A stretch of DNA of 25,736 bases from CAYJBP01 sp964368605 (GTDB lineage: Bacteria; Bacillota; Dehalobacteriia; UBA4068). The position numbers and the translations under genes are program-made. The notes beneath the pieces are model-generated. The model had not been told where the DNA came from and made no database searches. It saw nothing but the letters and a program-made list of their open reading frames with translations. This document shows, one piece after another, positions 6,334 to 13,897 of this stretch (the first letter of the stretch is position 1; every line of letters starts with the position of its first letter). Location: positions 1 to 25,736 of the forward strand of contig CAYJBP010000025.1 in the NCBI GenBank assembly GCA_964368605.1, given 5' to 3'.

Positions 6334-7512
6334 ATGAATTTGAAATTAAAATATAAAGTGTGGCTTGATAATGATGGCAAAGCCTTTGGCGAGGGGCCTT
6401 ATCAGCTTTTGGATGGTGTAAAAAAACATGGTTCTTTAGCTCAAGCAGCCAAAGATTTAAATATGTCTTATAGTTATGCTCATGGTTTGATGAAAAATCT
6501 TAGCCATAAGCTTGGCTTTGCTTTGATTAGTAGCCAGGCAGGCGGCATTGGCGGCGGCGGTACAATTATTACCGAGCAGGCTTTGGACTTAATGCGTCGC
6601 TATGAGGAATTTATTGATGATAGCCAGCATACCTTAGAAGAATTATTTTTAGCCCATTTTGGCGATATGATATATCAAGGCGAGCCTGAGCATAAGGTGC
6701 TCACCATGGCCGAAAATGTGGAGGGCAGCGCTTACCGTGCGCCTTTAGTGCATGAGTTGGAGCCTTTAAACCTGGCCGAAAGGGAAATTGTGGCCTTAGT
6801 TGGTGGTGGCGGTAAAAGCTCGATTATGTATGCTTTGGCCGAGGAATTGGCCAAAAGTGGTGCTAAAGTATTAATTACCACCACTACCAAGATTTACTTG
6901 CCGGATCATGGTTGGATTAGTCGCCTGATTTTGGCACCGGAAATGGGGGTGTTAGACCAGCTAAAGCGTGGTTTAGCCCCCGGTGAAATCGTGGCTTTCG
7001 GTAGGGCTATTGATAACGGCAAATTAATTGGGATTAGCCCCGGCTTTGTTGATAGTTTGGCCGATTTAGGCATTGCCGATTATATCTTGGTAGAGGCCGA
7101 TGGCGCGGCCGGCCTGCCCTTTAAGGCTCCTGCTGCTCATGAGCCGGTTATCCCACAGCTTACTTCTACTGTTTTGAGCATTGTGGGTATTGATGTTTTG
7201 GGCAAGCCGCTTAATGCTCAAAATTGCCATCGCCCCGAGGAAATCAGCCGTATTTCCGGCCTGGTTATGGGCGAAAAAGTAGATGGCGAAACAATAGCCA
7301 GGGTTTTGCTTTCGGCTTTTGGCGGCCATAAGAATGTACCCAAAGGGGCAATTTGTGTACCGGTTATCAATAAAATTGATAGCGAGGACGATATGCCCAA
7401 AGCCGAATTAATTGCTCATTCTTTAGTAGAATACGGGGCAGATCGGGTTGTTTTTGCTTCGGCTTTAGAGCATAAATTAAATCTTAAATTATGGCGTAAA
7501 GATGATAAATAA
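6334..7512 (+). CDS. yqeC: ModE-type HTH domain fused to YqeC (selenium-dependent Mo-hydroxylase accessory protein)
   Basis: A two-part protein of 392 residues. Residues 1 to about 105 are a ModE/LysR-like winged helix-turn-helix: GPYQLLDGVKKHGSLAQAA, then MSYSYAHGLMKNL as recognition region, then the wing with the glycine-rich GGIGGGGT. Residues from about 135 onward match YqeC, a P-loop protein required for selenium-dependent molybdenum hydroxylases. Its Walker-A-like loop is GGGGKSS (157-163), followed by LITTTTKIYLP and a VEADGAAGLP segment. The molybdate-binding (molbindin/TOBE) domains of classical ModE are absent, so any sensing must come from the YqeC half or elsewhere. The ribosome-binding site is AAAGGTGGAGG. 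The stop overlaps the mocA start by 11 bases, indicating translational coupling. YqeC alone is usually about 230-250 residues, so the extra length is the HTH. Confidence 0.87.
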   Translation: MNLKLKYKVWLDNDGKAFGEGPYQLLDGVKKHGSLAQAAKDLNMSYSYAHGLMKNLSHKLGFALISSQAGGIGGGGTIITEQALDLMRRYEEFIDDSQHTLEELFLAHFGDMIYQGEPEHKVLTMAENVEGSAYRAPLVHELEPLNLAEREIVALVGGGGKSSIMYALAEELAKSGAKVLITTTTKIYLPDHGWISRLILAPEMGVLDQLKRGLAPGEIVAFGRAIDNGKLIGISPGFVDSLADLGIADYILVEADGAAGLPFKAPAAHEPVIPQLTSTVLSIVGIDVLGKPLNAQNCHRPEEISRISGLVMGEKVDGETIARVLLSAFGGHKNVPKGAICVPVINKIDSEDDMPKAELIAHSLVEYGADRVVFASALEHKLNLKLWRKDDK

Positions 7513-8122
7513 GGCTAGCCTAAATAGCAGCCTTAAGCGGCCTTTAAGTATTATTGTGCTGGCGGCTGGAATGTCTAAGCGTATGGGTTGTGCCAAATTA
7601 TTATTGCCTTTTCGGCAAAGCACAATTATAGCTGCTACTTTAGCCAATTTAATTGCCGCCGATATCGGCCAAATTATAGTTATTAGCGGTGCTTATCATA
7701 AGCCCATAGAAGAACAAATTAGCCGTTTTGATTTGCCTTATCTGCATAATCCCGATTATGCTTTGGGGCAAAGCACCTCTTTAAAGGTGGGGGTTAATGC
7801 TTGTAATCCCGATCATGGCTTAATGTTTGCTTTGGCCGATCAGCCTTTGATTAAGCCGCAAACTTATCGAGATTTGGCGCAAGCTTATCAAAATAGTGAG
7901 GCTTTAATTATTAGCCCACAGTCGGGCGATGGCCGCTTGGGTAATCCTAAAATTTTTGCGCCTGTTTTAAGGGCGGAAATATTGGCTATAAGTGGTGATA
8001 ATGGTGCTAAAAGCTTATTGCAAAAATATCGGGATAATTTATTGGCGGTTAATCATGATGATTGCGGCTTATACCAAGATATAGATACTAAACAAAATTA
8101 TGACTTATACTGTAAGGAATAG
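7502..8122 (+). CDS. mocA: MocA-like molybdenum cofactor nucleotidyltransferase
   Basis: A 206-residue NTP-transferase of the MobA/MocA type. In Mo-hydroxylase systems MocA attaches CMP to molybdopterin to give the cytosine dinucleotide cofactor used by xanthine-dehydrogenase-family enzymes. The nucleotide-binding signature LAAGMSKRMGCAKLLLPF is at residues 21-38. FALADQPLIKPQTY carries the conserved metal-binding Asp region, and SPQSGDGRLGNPKIF is the substrate-facing loop. Translation begins inside the end of the upstream yqeC frame with a weak ribosome-binding site, so it probably depends on coupled translation. Together with yqeB and yqeC it makes the accessory set of selenium-dependent Mo hydroxylases. 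The exact cofactor product (CMP versus GMP derivative) is inferred from context. Confidence 0.85.
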   Translation: MINKASLNSSLKRPLSIIVLAAGMSKRMGCAKLLLPFRQSTIIAATLANLIAADIGQIIVISGAYHKPIEEQISRFDLPYLHNPDYALGQSTSLKVGVNACNPDHGLMFALADQPLIKPQTYRDLAQAYQNSEALIISPQSGDGRLGNPKIFAPVLRAEILAISGDNGAKSLLQKYRDNLLAVNHDDCGLYQDIDTKQNYDLYCKE

Positions 8123-8134
8123 GGGAGTTTTTTG

Positions 8135-8938
8135 ATGAGGGTTTGGATAAAAGGAGCAGGGGATTTAGCAACCGGGGTGGCGCAAGCCTTGCATTTGGCA
8201 GGTATGGATATTTTGATGACCGAGGCCGAGCAGCCTTTGGCAATTAGGCGTACCGTGGCTTTGGCGCAGGCTGTTTATCAGGGGCAGTTTTCGGTTGAGG
8301 ATTTAGAGGCGGTTTTGGCTGCCGATTTAAATGAGGCCTGGGCGATTATCGCTCAAAATAAAATTCCGATTTTAATTGATTTTGAGATGAAAAGCTTGGC
8401 GGCCTATCGTCCGCATGTGATGATTGATGCCACTTTAGCCAAAAAAAATGGCGGCTTTAAGGTGGGCATGGCGCCTTTAATGATTGGTTTAGGCCCCGGC
8501 TTCTGCGCAGGCACCGATGTAGATGTGGTGATTGAAACCATGCGTGGCCATGATTTAGGCAGGTTGATTTATCAAGGGATGGCCAAAGCCAATACCGGTG
8601 TGCCCGGCAATATTGCCGGCATTGGGCTAGAACGCTTGCTTAAGGCTACTGCTGATGGCGAATTTAAGCAAAATAGCCATATTGGGGCTGCCGTAAAAAA
8701 AGGTGATATTGTTGCCTATAGCGGCGATCAGCCTATTTATGCTCAAATTGATGGCATGCTGCGCGGTTTATTGATGCAGGGGCTGACTGTGCATCGAGGC
8801 ATGAAGGTTGGCGATATCGATCCGCGTCATAATCCGGAGCATTGTTATAGTATTTCCGATAAGGCTCGTAGCTTAGGTGGTGCTACCTTAACGGCTATTA
8901 TGCAATGGCGTAATCAGGTACGGGCTATTAAGGGTTAG
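8135..8938 (+). CDS. yqeB: YqeB / EF2563-family selenium-dependent molybdenum hydroxylase system protein
   Basis: A 267-residue protein of the EF2563 (YqeB) family, linked by genomic context to maturation of molybdenum hydroxylases that carry a labile, non-Sec selenium atom. The N-terminus has a nucleotide-binding-like motif (WIKGAGDLATGVAQAL), followed by an EAEQPLAIRRTVALAQAVY segment. The middle holds the IDATLAKKN and GLGPGFCAGTDVDVVIET motifs typical of the family, and the C-terminal part (about 170-250) looks like a small barrel domain. ATG 8135 is preferred to the TTG at 8132 because AGGGGAG sits 7 bases upstream. It is the last gene of the operon. The molecular activity is not known to me, and the hydroxylase it serves is not in the window. 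Confidence 0.87.
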   Translation: MRVWIKGAGDLATGVAQALHLAGMDILMTEAEQPLAIRRTVALAQAVYQGQFSVEDLEAVLAADLNEAWAIIAQNKIPILIDFEMKSLAAYRPHVMIDATLAKKNGGFKVGMAPLMIGLGPGFCAGTDVDVVIETMRGHDLGRLIYQGMAKANTGVPGNIAGIGLERLLKATADGEFKQNSHIGAAVKKGDIVAYSGDQPIYAQIDGMLRGLLMQGLTVHRGMKVGDIDPRHNPEHCYSISDKARSLGGATLTAIMQWRNQVRAIKG

Positions 8939-8994
8939 GGTTTTGCAATCCTGGGATTGTTTGGCTGATTTAGTTTGGCTTAGATTACTTCATT

Positions 8995-9050
8995 TTTCTC
9001 GTAAAACGAGAAAAATAGCAGCTTTCTCGTAAAACGAGAAAAATAGCAGC
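8995..9050 (-). repeat. Tandem 28-bp hairpin repeat, two perfect copies
   Basis: Copies at 8995-9022 and 9023-9050 are identical. Read on the minus strand each is GCTGCTATTTTT followed by CTCGT-TTT-ACGAG and AAA. The GCTGCTATTTTT and AAAAATGAAGT flanks recur around different hairpins at 13333 and 19982 on the plus strand. Confidence 0.8.
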
Positions 9051-9141
9051 TAAATTTGCCAAAGTAAGGGTGTTTTTCTTTGGTTATTCGGCATATATTA
9101 TGCTTTTTGCCTCATTTGCTTTTTTGTTTGGCAAATTTTTT

Positions 9142-9203
9142 GAGACCGTGGGGCTCTGCCCCACACCCCGCAATTTTTTGACAAAAAATTGAGTAAAATT
9201 TTT
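9142..9203 (+). repeat. GGGGCTCTGCCCC / AATTTTTT dispersed module, copy A
   Basis: The module consists of GGGGCTCTGCCCC (a short hairpin), then ACCCCGCAATTTTTTG and the complementary CAAAAAATTGAG. Related copies are at 13831-13897 and 20151-20296. Similar GC-rich palindromes are widespread as intergenic repeats in Clostridia. Confidence 0.75.
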
Positions 9204-9209
9204 CAATGC

Positions 9210-9238
9210 TTGACAATGGCTTTTGTTTTAGGTATTAT
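9210..9238 (+). promoter_or_regulatory. Sigma-A-type promoter of ilvD-ilvN-ilvB
   Basis: TTGACA (9210-9215, consensus) and TATTAT (9233-9238) are separated by 17 bases. The predicted leader is only about 30 bases, too short for a T-box or attenuator, so control by charged-tRNA sensing is unlikely here. Confidence 0.8.
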
Positions 9239-9274
9239 ATTCAGATATACTATTTTTATTAAGAGAGGTTTTTT

Positions 9275-10930
9275 ATGCGTAGCGATTTAATTAAAAGCGG
9301 TTTGGCCAGGGCGCCGCATCGTTCCTTATTATATGCTCTGGGCTTAACCAAAGAGGAAATGGAACGCCCTTTAATCGGGGTTGTTAACTCTTTTAACGAA
9401 ATTGTGCCCGGCCATACTCATTTGCGCACAATTAGCGAGGCCGTTAAGGCAGGCATTAGATCATCCGGCGGTACACCTTTGGAATTCCCTGCTATCGCTG
9501 TATGTGACGGCATTGCTATGGGCCATAATGGTATGCATTATTCTTTGGCTAGCCGCGAATTAATTGCCGATTCCTGCGAAACAATGGTTGAGGCACATGC
9601 CTTAGATGCCATTGTTTTTATTCCCAATTGTGATAAAGTAGTGCCCGGCATGCTGATGGCAGCAGCCAGGCTTAATTTACCGGCCATCTTTATTTCCGGC
9701 GGGCCGATGCTGGCCGGTCGCAGCTTAAGCGGCGATCCTACCGATTTAACCTCGCTTTTTGAAGCGGTTGGCTCAATCGGTAGCGGTAAATCATCGGCCG
9801 ACCAGCTCGACTTTTTAGAACAAACAGCTTGCCCCAGTTGCGGCTCTTGCTCGGGCATGTTTACCGCCAATTCGATGAATTGCTTAACCGAGGTTTTAGG
9901 GATGGCTTTGCCCGGTAATGGTACTATACCTGCTGTTATGGCTAATCGTATCCGTTTGGCTAAGCAGGCCGGCAGCCAAATTATGGATTTGCTGGCCAAA
10001 GATATTCGCCCACGCCAAATCATGACCTTGGCCGCCTTTAGAAATGCCTTGGTTATGGACATGGCCATGGGCGGCTCCAGCAATACCTTATTACATTTAC
10101 CTGCTATCGCCCATGAGGCAGGCCATAAAATCGATCTTCATTTGGCCGAGGAAGTAAGCGCTATTACACCTCATCTGGCCAAAATGGCACCGGCCGGGCA
10201 TCATCATTTAGAGGATTTAGATGCCGCAGGTGGCATCTATGCTATGCTGGGCGCTTTGGCCGATATCGGCCTAATCGACGGCCGGCAGATGACGGTAGCC
10301 GCCAAGCCGCTTGCCGATTTATATCGGCCTATTCTCAATTCCGAGGTTATCCGCACTAAAGATACTGCTTATAGCCAGGTAGGTGGTCTGGCCGTATTAT
10401 GGGGCAATTTGGCTTTGGATGGGGCTGTAGTTAAAAAGGCGGCCGTTTTACCGCAAATGCTCAAGCATCAGGGCCCGGCTCGGGTTTATGATGAAGAAGG
10501 CGGCATCGAGGCTGTTTTAGCAGGCAAAATTAAGCCCGGTGATGTAATGGTTATTCGCTATGAAGGCCCTAAAGGCGGCCCCGGCATGCGCGAGATGTTA
10601 CAGCTAACCTCGGTGGTGCAAGGCGCTGGCCTAGGCGATAGTGTGGCACTTATTACCGATGGTCGTTTTTCGGGGGCAACCCGTGGCGCATCAATTGGTC
10701 ATATTTCGCCCGAGGCGGCCGAAGGTGGCTTAATTGCACTGGTAGAGGACGGCGATATCATTGCTATTGATATCGAAGCCGGTAAATTGGAATTATTGGT
10801 GGACGAGGCAATTTTGGCCGAGCGTAAGGCCAAATGGCAAGCTCCGCCGCCCAAAATCAAACATGGTTATATGGCTAAATATGCTAAGCTGGTAACATCG
10901 GCTGCTAAAGGTGCCATAACCAATTATTAA
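9275..10930 (+). CDS. ilvD: Dihydroxy-acid dehydratase
   Basis: This enzyme dehydrates 2,3-dihydroxy-isovalerate and -methylvalerate to the keto acids that become valine and isoleucine. It is a cytoplasmic iron-sulfur enzyme of the IlvD/Edd family. The 551-residue length is normal. Conserved elements include NSFNEIVPGHTHL near residue 38, VCDGIAMGHNGM (77-88), PNCDKVVPGM with Cys119, and ACPSCGSCSGMF with Cys186, Cys189 and Cys192, which supply cluster and metal ligands. GRFSGATRGASIGHISPEA lies in the C-terminal part. The ribosome-binding site is AGAGAGG. It is the first gene of an operon with ilvN and ilvB, 10 bases before ilvN. 6-phosphogluconate dehydratase is excluded by the operon context and the sequence pattern. 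Confidence 0.96.
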   Translation: MRSDLIKSGLARAPHRSLLYALGLTKEEMERPLIGVVNSFNEIVPGHTHLRTISEAVKAGIRSSGGTPLEFPAIAVCDGIAMGHNGMHYSLASRELIADSCETMVEAHALDAIVFIPNCDKVVPGMLMAAARLNLPAIFISGGPMLAGRSLSGDPTDLTSLFEAVGSIGSGKSSADQLDFLEQTACPSCGSCSGMFTANSMNCLTEVLGMALPGNGTIPAVMANRIRLAKQAGSQIMDLLAKDIRPRQIMTLAAFRNALVMDMAMGGSSNTLLHLPAIAHEAGHKIDLHLAEEVSAITPHLAKMAPAGHHHLEDLDAAGGIYAMLGALADIGLIDGRQMTVAAKPLADLYRPILNSEVIRTKDTAYSQVGGLAVLWGNLALDGAVVKKAAVLPQMLKHQGPARVYDEEGGIEAVLAGKIKPGDVMVIRYEGPKGGPGMREMLQLTSVVQGAGLGDSVALITDGRFSGATRGASIGHISPEAAEGGLIALVEDGDIIAIDIEAGKLELLVDEAILAERKAKWQAPPPKIKHGYMAKYAKLVTSAAKGAITNY

Positions 10931-10940
10931 GGAGGATAAT

Positions 10941-11441
10941 ATGCGTCATACCTTATCTGTTTTAGTCGAGAATCGCACCGGGGTATTATCGCGGGTGGCA
11001 GGTTTGTTTTCTCGTCGTGGTTTTAATATCGAAAGTTTATCGGTAAGCACTACCGAGCGCAAAGAAATTTCCAGGATGACCATCGTGGTAGACGGTGATC
11101 AGGTTACTATGGAGCAGGTAGTTAAGCAATTACATAAATTAATCAATGTAATCAGAATTAATGATATCAGCGGCGAAGAATTTGTAGATCGGGGCATGGC
11201 CTTATTTAAAGTGGTGCCCACTATGGAAAATAGATCTGAACTAATGCTGGTAGTGGATGTTTTCCGTGGTCATATTTTAGATTTTTCTAATGAATCGATG
11301 ATAATCGAGGCCACCGGCAGCGAGAAAAAGATTCTTGCTTTTGAAGACGCCCTTAAGCCTTTTGGCATTACCGAAGTGGTAAGAACCGGCCAAATTGCGA
11401 TGGTACGTGGTGGTAAAAATAAATGGAAAGGTGGGGTTTAA
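10941..11441 (+). CDS. ilvN: Acetolactate synthase small (regulatory) subunit
   Basis: The regulatory subunit binds valine and stimulates the catalytic subunit IlvB. Residues 3-75 are an ACT domain (TLSVLVENRTGVLSRVAGLF, then RRGFNIESLSVS), and the remaining part is the C-terminal domain of the AHAS small subunit. Length of 166 residues is typical of the IlvH/IlvN class. The ribosome-binding site AAGGAGG is strong. Its stop codon TAA is immediately followed by the ilvB ATG with no gap, so the two subunits are probably made in balanced amounts. The gene order small-before-large subunit is the reverse of the usual ilvB-ilvN arrangement. Confidence 0.95.
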   Translation: MRHTLSVLVENRTGVLSRVAGLFSRRGFNIESLSVSTTERKEISRMTIVVDGDQVTMEQVVKQLHKLINVIRINDISGEEFVDRGMALFKVVPTMENRSELMLVVDVFRGHILDFSNESMIIEATGSEKKILAFEDALKPFGITEVVRTGQIAMVRGGKNKWKGGV

Positions 11442-13118
11442 ATGATAACCGGAGCACAGAGTTTAATTAAGGCCTTAGAAAAACATGGTGTAGATTTGGT
11501 GTTCGGCTATCCGGGCGGCACGATTTTGCCTGTATATGATCAGCTTTTCCATTCCGATATCAAGCATATTCTAACCCGTACCGAGCAGGGGGCAGCCCAT
11601 GCTGCCAGCGCCTATTCTCGGATTAGCGGCAAAGTAGGGGTTTGCTTGGCCACATCGGGGCCGGGGGCTACCAATTTAGTAACCGGCATAGCTAATGCCT
11701 TTTTGGATTCGATTCCTTTAATTGCCATAACAGGCCAGGTATCCACCGCTTTAGTGGGCAGCGATGCCTTTCAGGAAGTAGATATTACCGGTGTTACCCA
11801 GCCAATTATTAAGCATAATTACCTGGTAACCGATGCCGAAGATATTGCGGCCATCGTGGACGAGGCTTTTTATATAGCATCCAGTGGCCGCCCCGGCCCG
11901 GTTTTAATCGATTTACCAACCAATATTGCCCAAACTTTATGTAGCGGCAAAGCGCCGGAGGAATTGGCTTTGCCAGGCTATAAGCCCACTGTTAAAGGCC
12001 ATAAAAAGCAAATTAGCCAAGCCGGCCAAGCCTTATTGGCTGCCGAAAAACCTTTGCTTTATATTGGTGGCGGTGCAATATCGGCCAAAATTTTTGATGA
12101 GCTGATTGTTTTAGCCGAAAAGCTAAAAGCGCCGGTAGTTACCACTTTAATGGGCAAAGGCTCTTTCCCCGAAGATCATCCGCTATTTTTGGGCATGCCC
12201 GGTATTCATGGCCATCCGGCTGCTAATTTGGCCTTATGTGAGGCCGATTTGGTATTAGCAATCGGTGCGCGCTTTGACGAAAGGGTTACATCCAAGGCCG
12301 AGCATTTTGCCAAGGAGGCCAAGATTATCCATATTGATATCGATCCGGCCGAGATTAGCAAAAATGTGGCTTCGCATATCCCAATTGTAGGTGATAGCAA
12401 GCAAATCTTGCCCGATTTAATCGAAAAATTAGGCGCTAAAGAGCCGCTATCAAATTGGGGTAAACGCTTTGACGAATTAGTAGCGGCCAATCAAATTATG
12501 ACAAAACTGGCCAAGCCCAAGCCTTTTAATGGCCGTTATATTATTGATTTAGTGAATAAATATACAAATAAAGATACTATTGTAACCGTAGATGTAGGCC
12601 AGCATCAGATGTGGACTGCCCAATATTATAAGGGTGGTTTAGGCGGCCGCTTTTTGGCCTCGGGCGGTTTAGGCTGCATGGGTTATGGTTTGCCTGCGGC
12701 CTTAGGTGCGCAATTAGCCGATGTAAATGCCCAGGTTATTGCCGTATGCGGCGATGGCGGCTTGCAAATGAGCATGAACGAGCTAGCCACAATAGCGGCT
12801 CATAATTTGCCTGTTAAATTATTATTGCTTAATAATAATGTTTTGGGCATGGTGCGGCAATTAGAGCATTTTAATTATAATTACCGTGAATATTATGCAA
12901 TAGATTTGCCCGGCAACCCCGATTTTAGCTATATTGCCAAAGCCTATGGTATGGATTATTATCGCATTAATAAGGCTGCTAATGCCGAAGAAAAGCTGGC
13001 CGAGGCATTAAATAGTGATAAATCGGCATTTATCGAGGTTATTATTCCTACCCATGATTTTGTTTTGCCGATGGTTAAGGCCGGATGCCCTCTTGATAAT
13101 ATGATGTTTAAAGGTTAA
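11442..13118 (+). CDS. ilvB: Acetolactate synthase large (catalytic) subunit
   Basis: A thiamine-diphosphate enzyme that condenses two pyruvates to acetolactate, or pyruvate with 2-ketobutyrate, at the first shared step of branched-chain amino acid synthesis. The 558-residue length is normal. The catalytic Glu48 lies in LTRTEQGAAHAAS. The FAD-binding middle domain follows (GGGAISAKIFDEL to GARFDERVTSK). The ThDP/Mg2+ motif GDGGLQMSMNELATIA, followed by LLLLNNN, is in the C-terminal domain. Start directly abuts the ilvN stop, with GGTGGGG upstream as a ribosome-binding site. A catabolic acetolactate synthase (AlsS) is less likely because of the adjacent regulatory subunit and ilvD. A strong terminator follows 20 bases after the stop. 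Confidence 0.95.
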   Translation: MITGAQSLIKALEKHGVDLVFGYPGGTILPVYDQLFHSDIKHILTRTEQGAAHAASAYSRISGKVGVCLATSGPGATNLVTGIANAFLDSIPLIAITGQVSTALVGSDAFQEVDITGVTQPIIKHNYLVTDAEDIAAIVDEAFYIASSGRPGPVLIDLPTNIAQTLCSGKAPEELALPGYKPTVKGHKKQISQAGQALLAAEKPLLYIGGGAISAKIFDELIVLAEKLKAPVVTTLMGKGSFPEDHPLFLGMPGIHGHPAANLALCEADLVLAIGARFDERVTSKAEHFAKEAKIIHIDIDPAEISKNVASHIPIVGDSKQILPDLIEKLGAKEPLSNWGKRFDELVAANQIMTKLAKPKPFNGRYIIDLVNKYTNKDTIVTVDVGQHQMWTAQYYKGGLGGRFLASGGLGCMGYGLPAALGAQLADVNAQVIAVCGDGGLQMSMNELATIAAHNLPVKLLLLNNNVLGMVRQLEHFNYNYREYYAIDLPGNPDFSYIAKAYGMDYYRINKAANAEEKLAEALNSDKSAFIEVIIPTHDFVLPMVKAGCPLDNMMFKG

Positions 13119-13137
13119 ATTTTTATTTTTTAAAGGA

Positions 13138-13170
13138 TGGCGGTCGCAATAATTTGCGACCGCCACTTTT
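13138..13170 (+). terminator. Terminator of the ilvDNB operon
   Basis: TGGCGGTCGCAA (13138-13149) pairs perfectly with TTGCGACCGCCA (13154-13165) around a 4-base loop, followed by a short T-rich tract. The GTCGCAA core recalls the other terminators in this window. Confidence 0.88.
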
Positions 13171-13240
13171 ATTCTAAAAGTTTTTGGCTTTACCTTTTTA
13201 CAAAAAGGTAAAGGTTTTAATCTTTTGACCTTAATCTTTT

Positions 13241-13332
13241 TTCTTTCAATTATTAAGTAGAAGGAAATGCAGGCAAGATAGGAGAATAAGGCGCTTTTAA
13301 AACTAATAATCGAATTGACAAAATTGAAAGAA
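13241..13332. repeat. MITE-like unit with TTCTTTCAATT termini, copy B
   Basis: An 11-bp perfect terminal inverted repeat (13241-13251 and 13322-13332) encloses about 70 bases with no coding capacity. A related unit of 99 bases lies at 19885-19983, sharing the CTTTCAATTATTAA start and an end close to AATTGA-AAATTGAAAG. No target-site duplication is evident. Confidence 0.6.
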
Positions 13333-13338
13333 GCTGCT

Positions 13339-13365
13339 ATTTTTATTTGCTGCGCAAATAAAAAT
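13339..13365 (+). repeat. Variable-arm hairpin, copy B
   Basis: ATTTTTATTTGC (13339-13350) and its complement (13354-13365) enclose a TGC loop. The flanks are AGCTGCT on the left and GAAGTGCTCT on the right. It is the counterpart of the hairpins at 19988-20016 and, on the other strand, 8995-9050. Confidence 0.75.
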
Positions 13366-13399
13366 GAAGTGCTCTACGCAAGGCAAACCATCAAGTAAA

Positions 13400-13610
13400 A
13401 ACTTTGCTTAAGAAAGCAAAGTTCAGGCCGTCAAAAAACTACGTTTTTTGCCAGCCTGAGCAATATTCTTTCCAGAACCGGGAAAGAATATTGGCTGCTT
13501 ACGCTGCAATTCAACAACGCAAGGGGGGCAAGCCCCCCTTGCCATCCCCCTACGGGAAATGGAATTTTGGCTTTTTTGACAGTCTGAACTTTGCTTAAGA
13601 AAGCAAAGTT
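13400..13610. repeat. 211-bp nested inverted-repeat element
   Basis: The same 24-bp hairpin (AACTTTGCTT / AAGCAAAGTT arms) stands at both ends (13400-13423 and 13587-13610). Just inside lie near-inverted sequences, GTTCAGGCCGTCAAAAAA (13421-13438) and TTTTTTGACAGTCTGAAC (13572-13589), with 16 of 18 positions matching. The interior holds CAATATTCTTTCC/GGAAAGAATATTG (13461-13493) and GCAAGGGGGGC/GCCCCCCTTGC (13519-13542). It has the form of a non-autonomous mobile element or a structured RNA. No transposase is visible. Confidence 0.6.
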
Positions 13611-13631
13611 TTCTTGAGAAATACCCAAAAG

Positions 13632-13672
13632 GAAGCTGTCGCAAATATAAATATTTGCAACAGCTTCTTTTT
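13632..13672. terminator. Terminator-like hairpin in gap B
   Basis: GAAGCTGT-c-GCAAATAT (13632-13648) pairs with ATATTTGC-a-ACAGCTTC (13651-13667) and is followed by TTTTT. AAAA precedes the left arm, so it may work in both directions. There is no adjacent gene that needs it, so it may belong to the repeat complex. Confidence 0.65.
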
Positions 13673-13830
13673 GGCATCCATGATGATTGTCGGTTTTTTT
13701 GCTTGGAATTGCAGGCTGTTTTGGCTTTGCCAAAAGGCGCCGGTTTTAAGCCAACTGCTTTTTTGCTGCTTTTATCCGTCAATTTGGATTTGCTTGCTTA
13801 GTTTTTTTGGTTGGCTTAAAACCTTTTTTA

Positions 13831-13897
13831 AGACCTTGGGGGCGCTGCCCCCAATACCCTCGCAATTTTTTGGTAAAAAATTGATTAAAACTTTTTT
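13831..13897 (+). repeat. GGGGCTCTGCCCC / AATTTTTT dispersed module, copy B
   Basis: AGACCTTGGGGGCGCTGCCCCC, ending in a CCAATACCCTCGCAATTTTTTGG segment and the complementary TAAAAAATTGA, matches copy A at 9142 and copy C at 20151. Confidence 0.75.

Larger units (their letters stand above)
8939..9209. repeat. Gene-free gap A: palindromic repeat modules before ilvD
   Basis: No protein gene is seen here. In order it holds a weak hairpin CAATCC/GGATTG (8946-8959); a 28-base unit repeated twice (8995-9050), each unit a CTCGT/ACGAG hairpin followed by AAAAATAGCAGC; a 12-bp inverted repeat AAATTTGCCAAA / TTTGGCAAATTT (9052-9063 and 9127-9138) enclosing a GCATA/TATGC hairpin at 9091-9103; and a copy of the GGGGCTCTGCCCC module (9142-9203). 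The ilvD promoter follows. Confidence 0.7.

Noticed and set aside
9190..9215. CodY-like box before ilvD
   Set aside because: Only about 9 of 15 positions match, and AT-rich sequence from the repeat module explains it.
8939..9274. T-box or leucine/valine attenuator upstream of ilvD
   Set aside because: The promoter at 9210-9238 leaves only about 30 bases of leader, and no T-box core or leader peptide is present.
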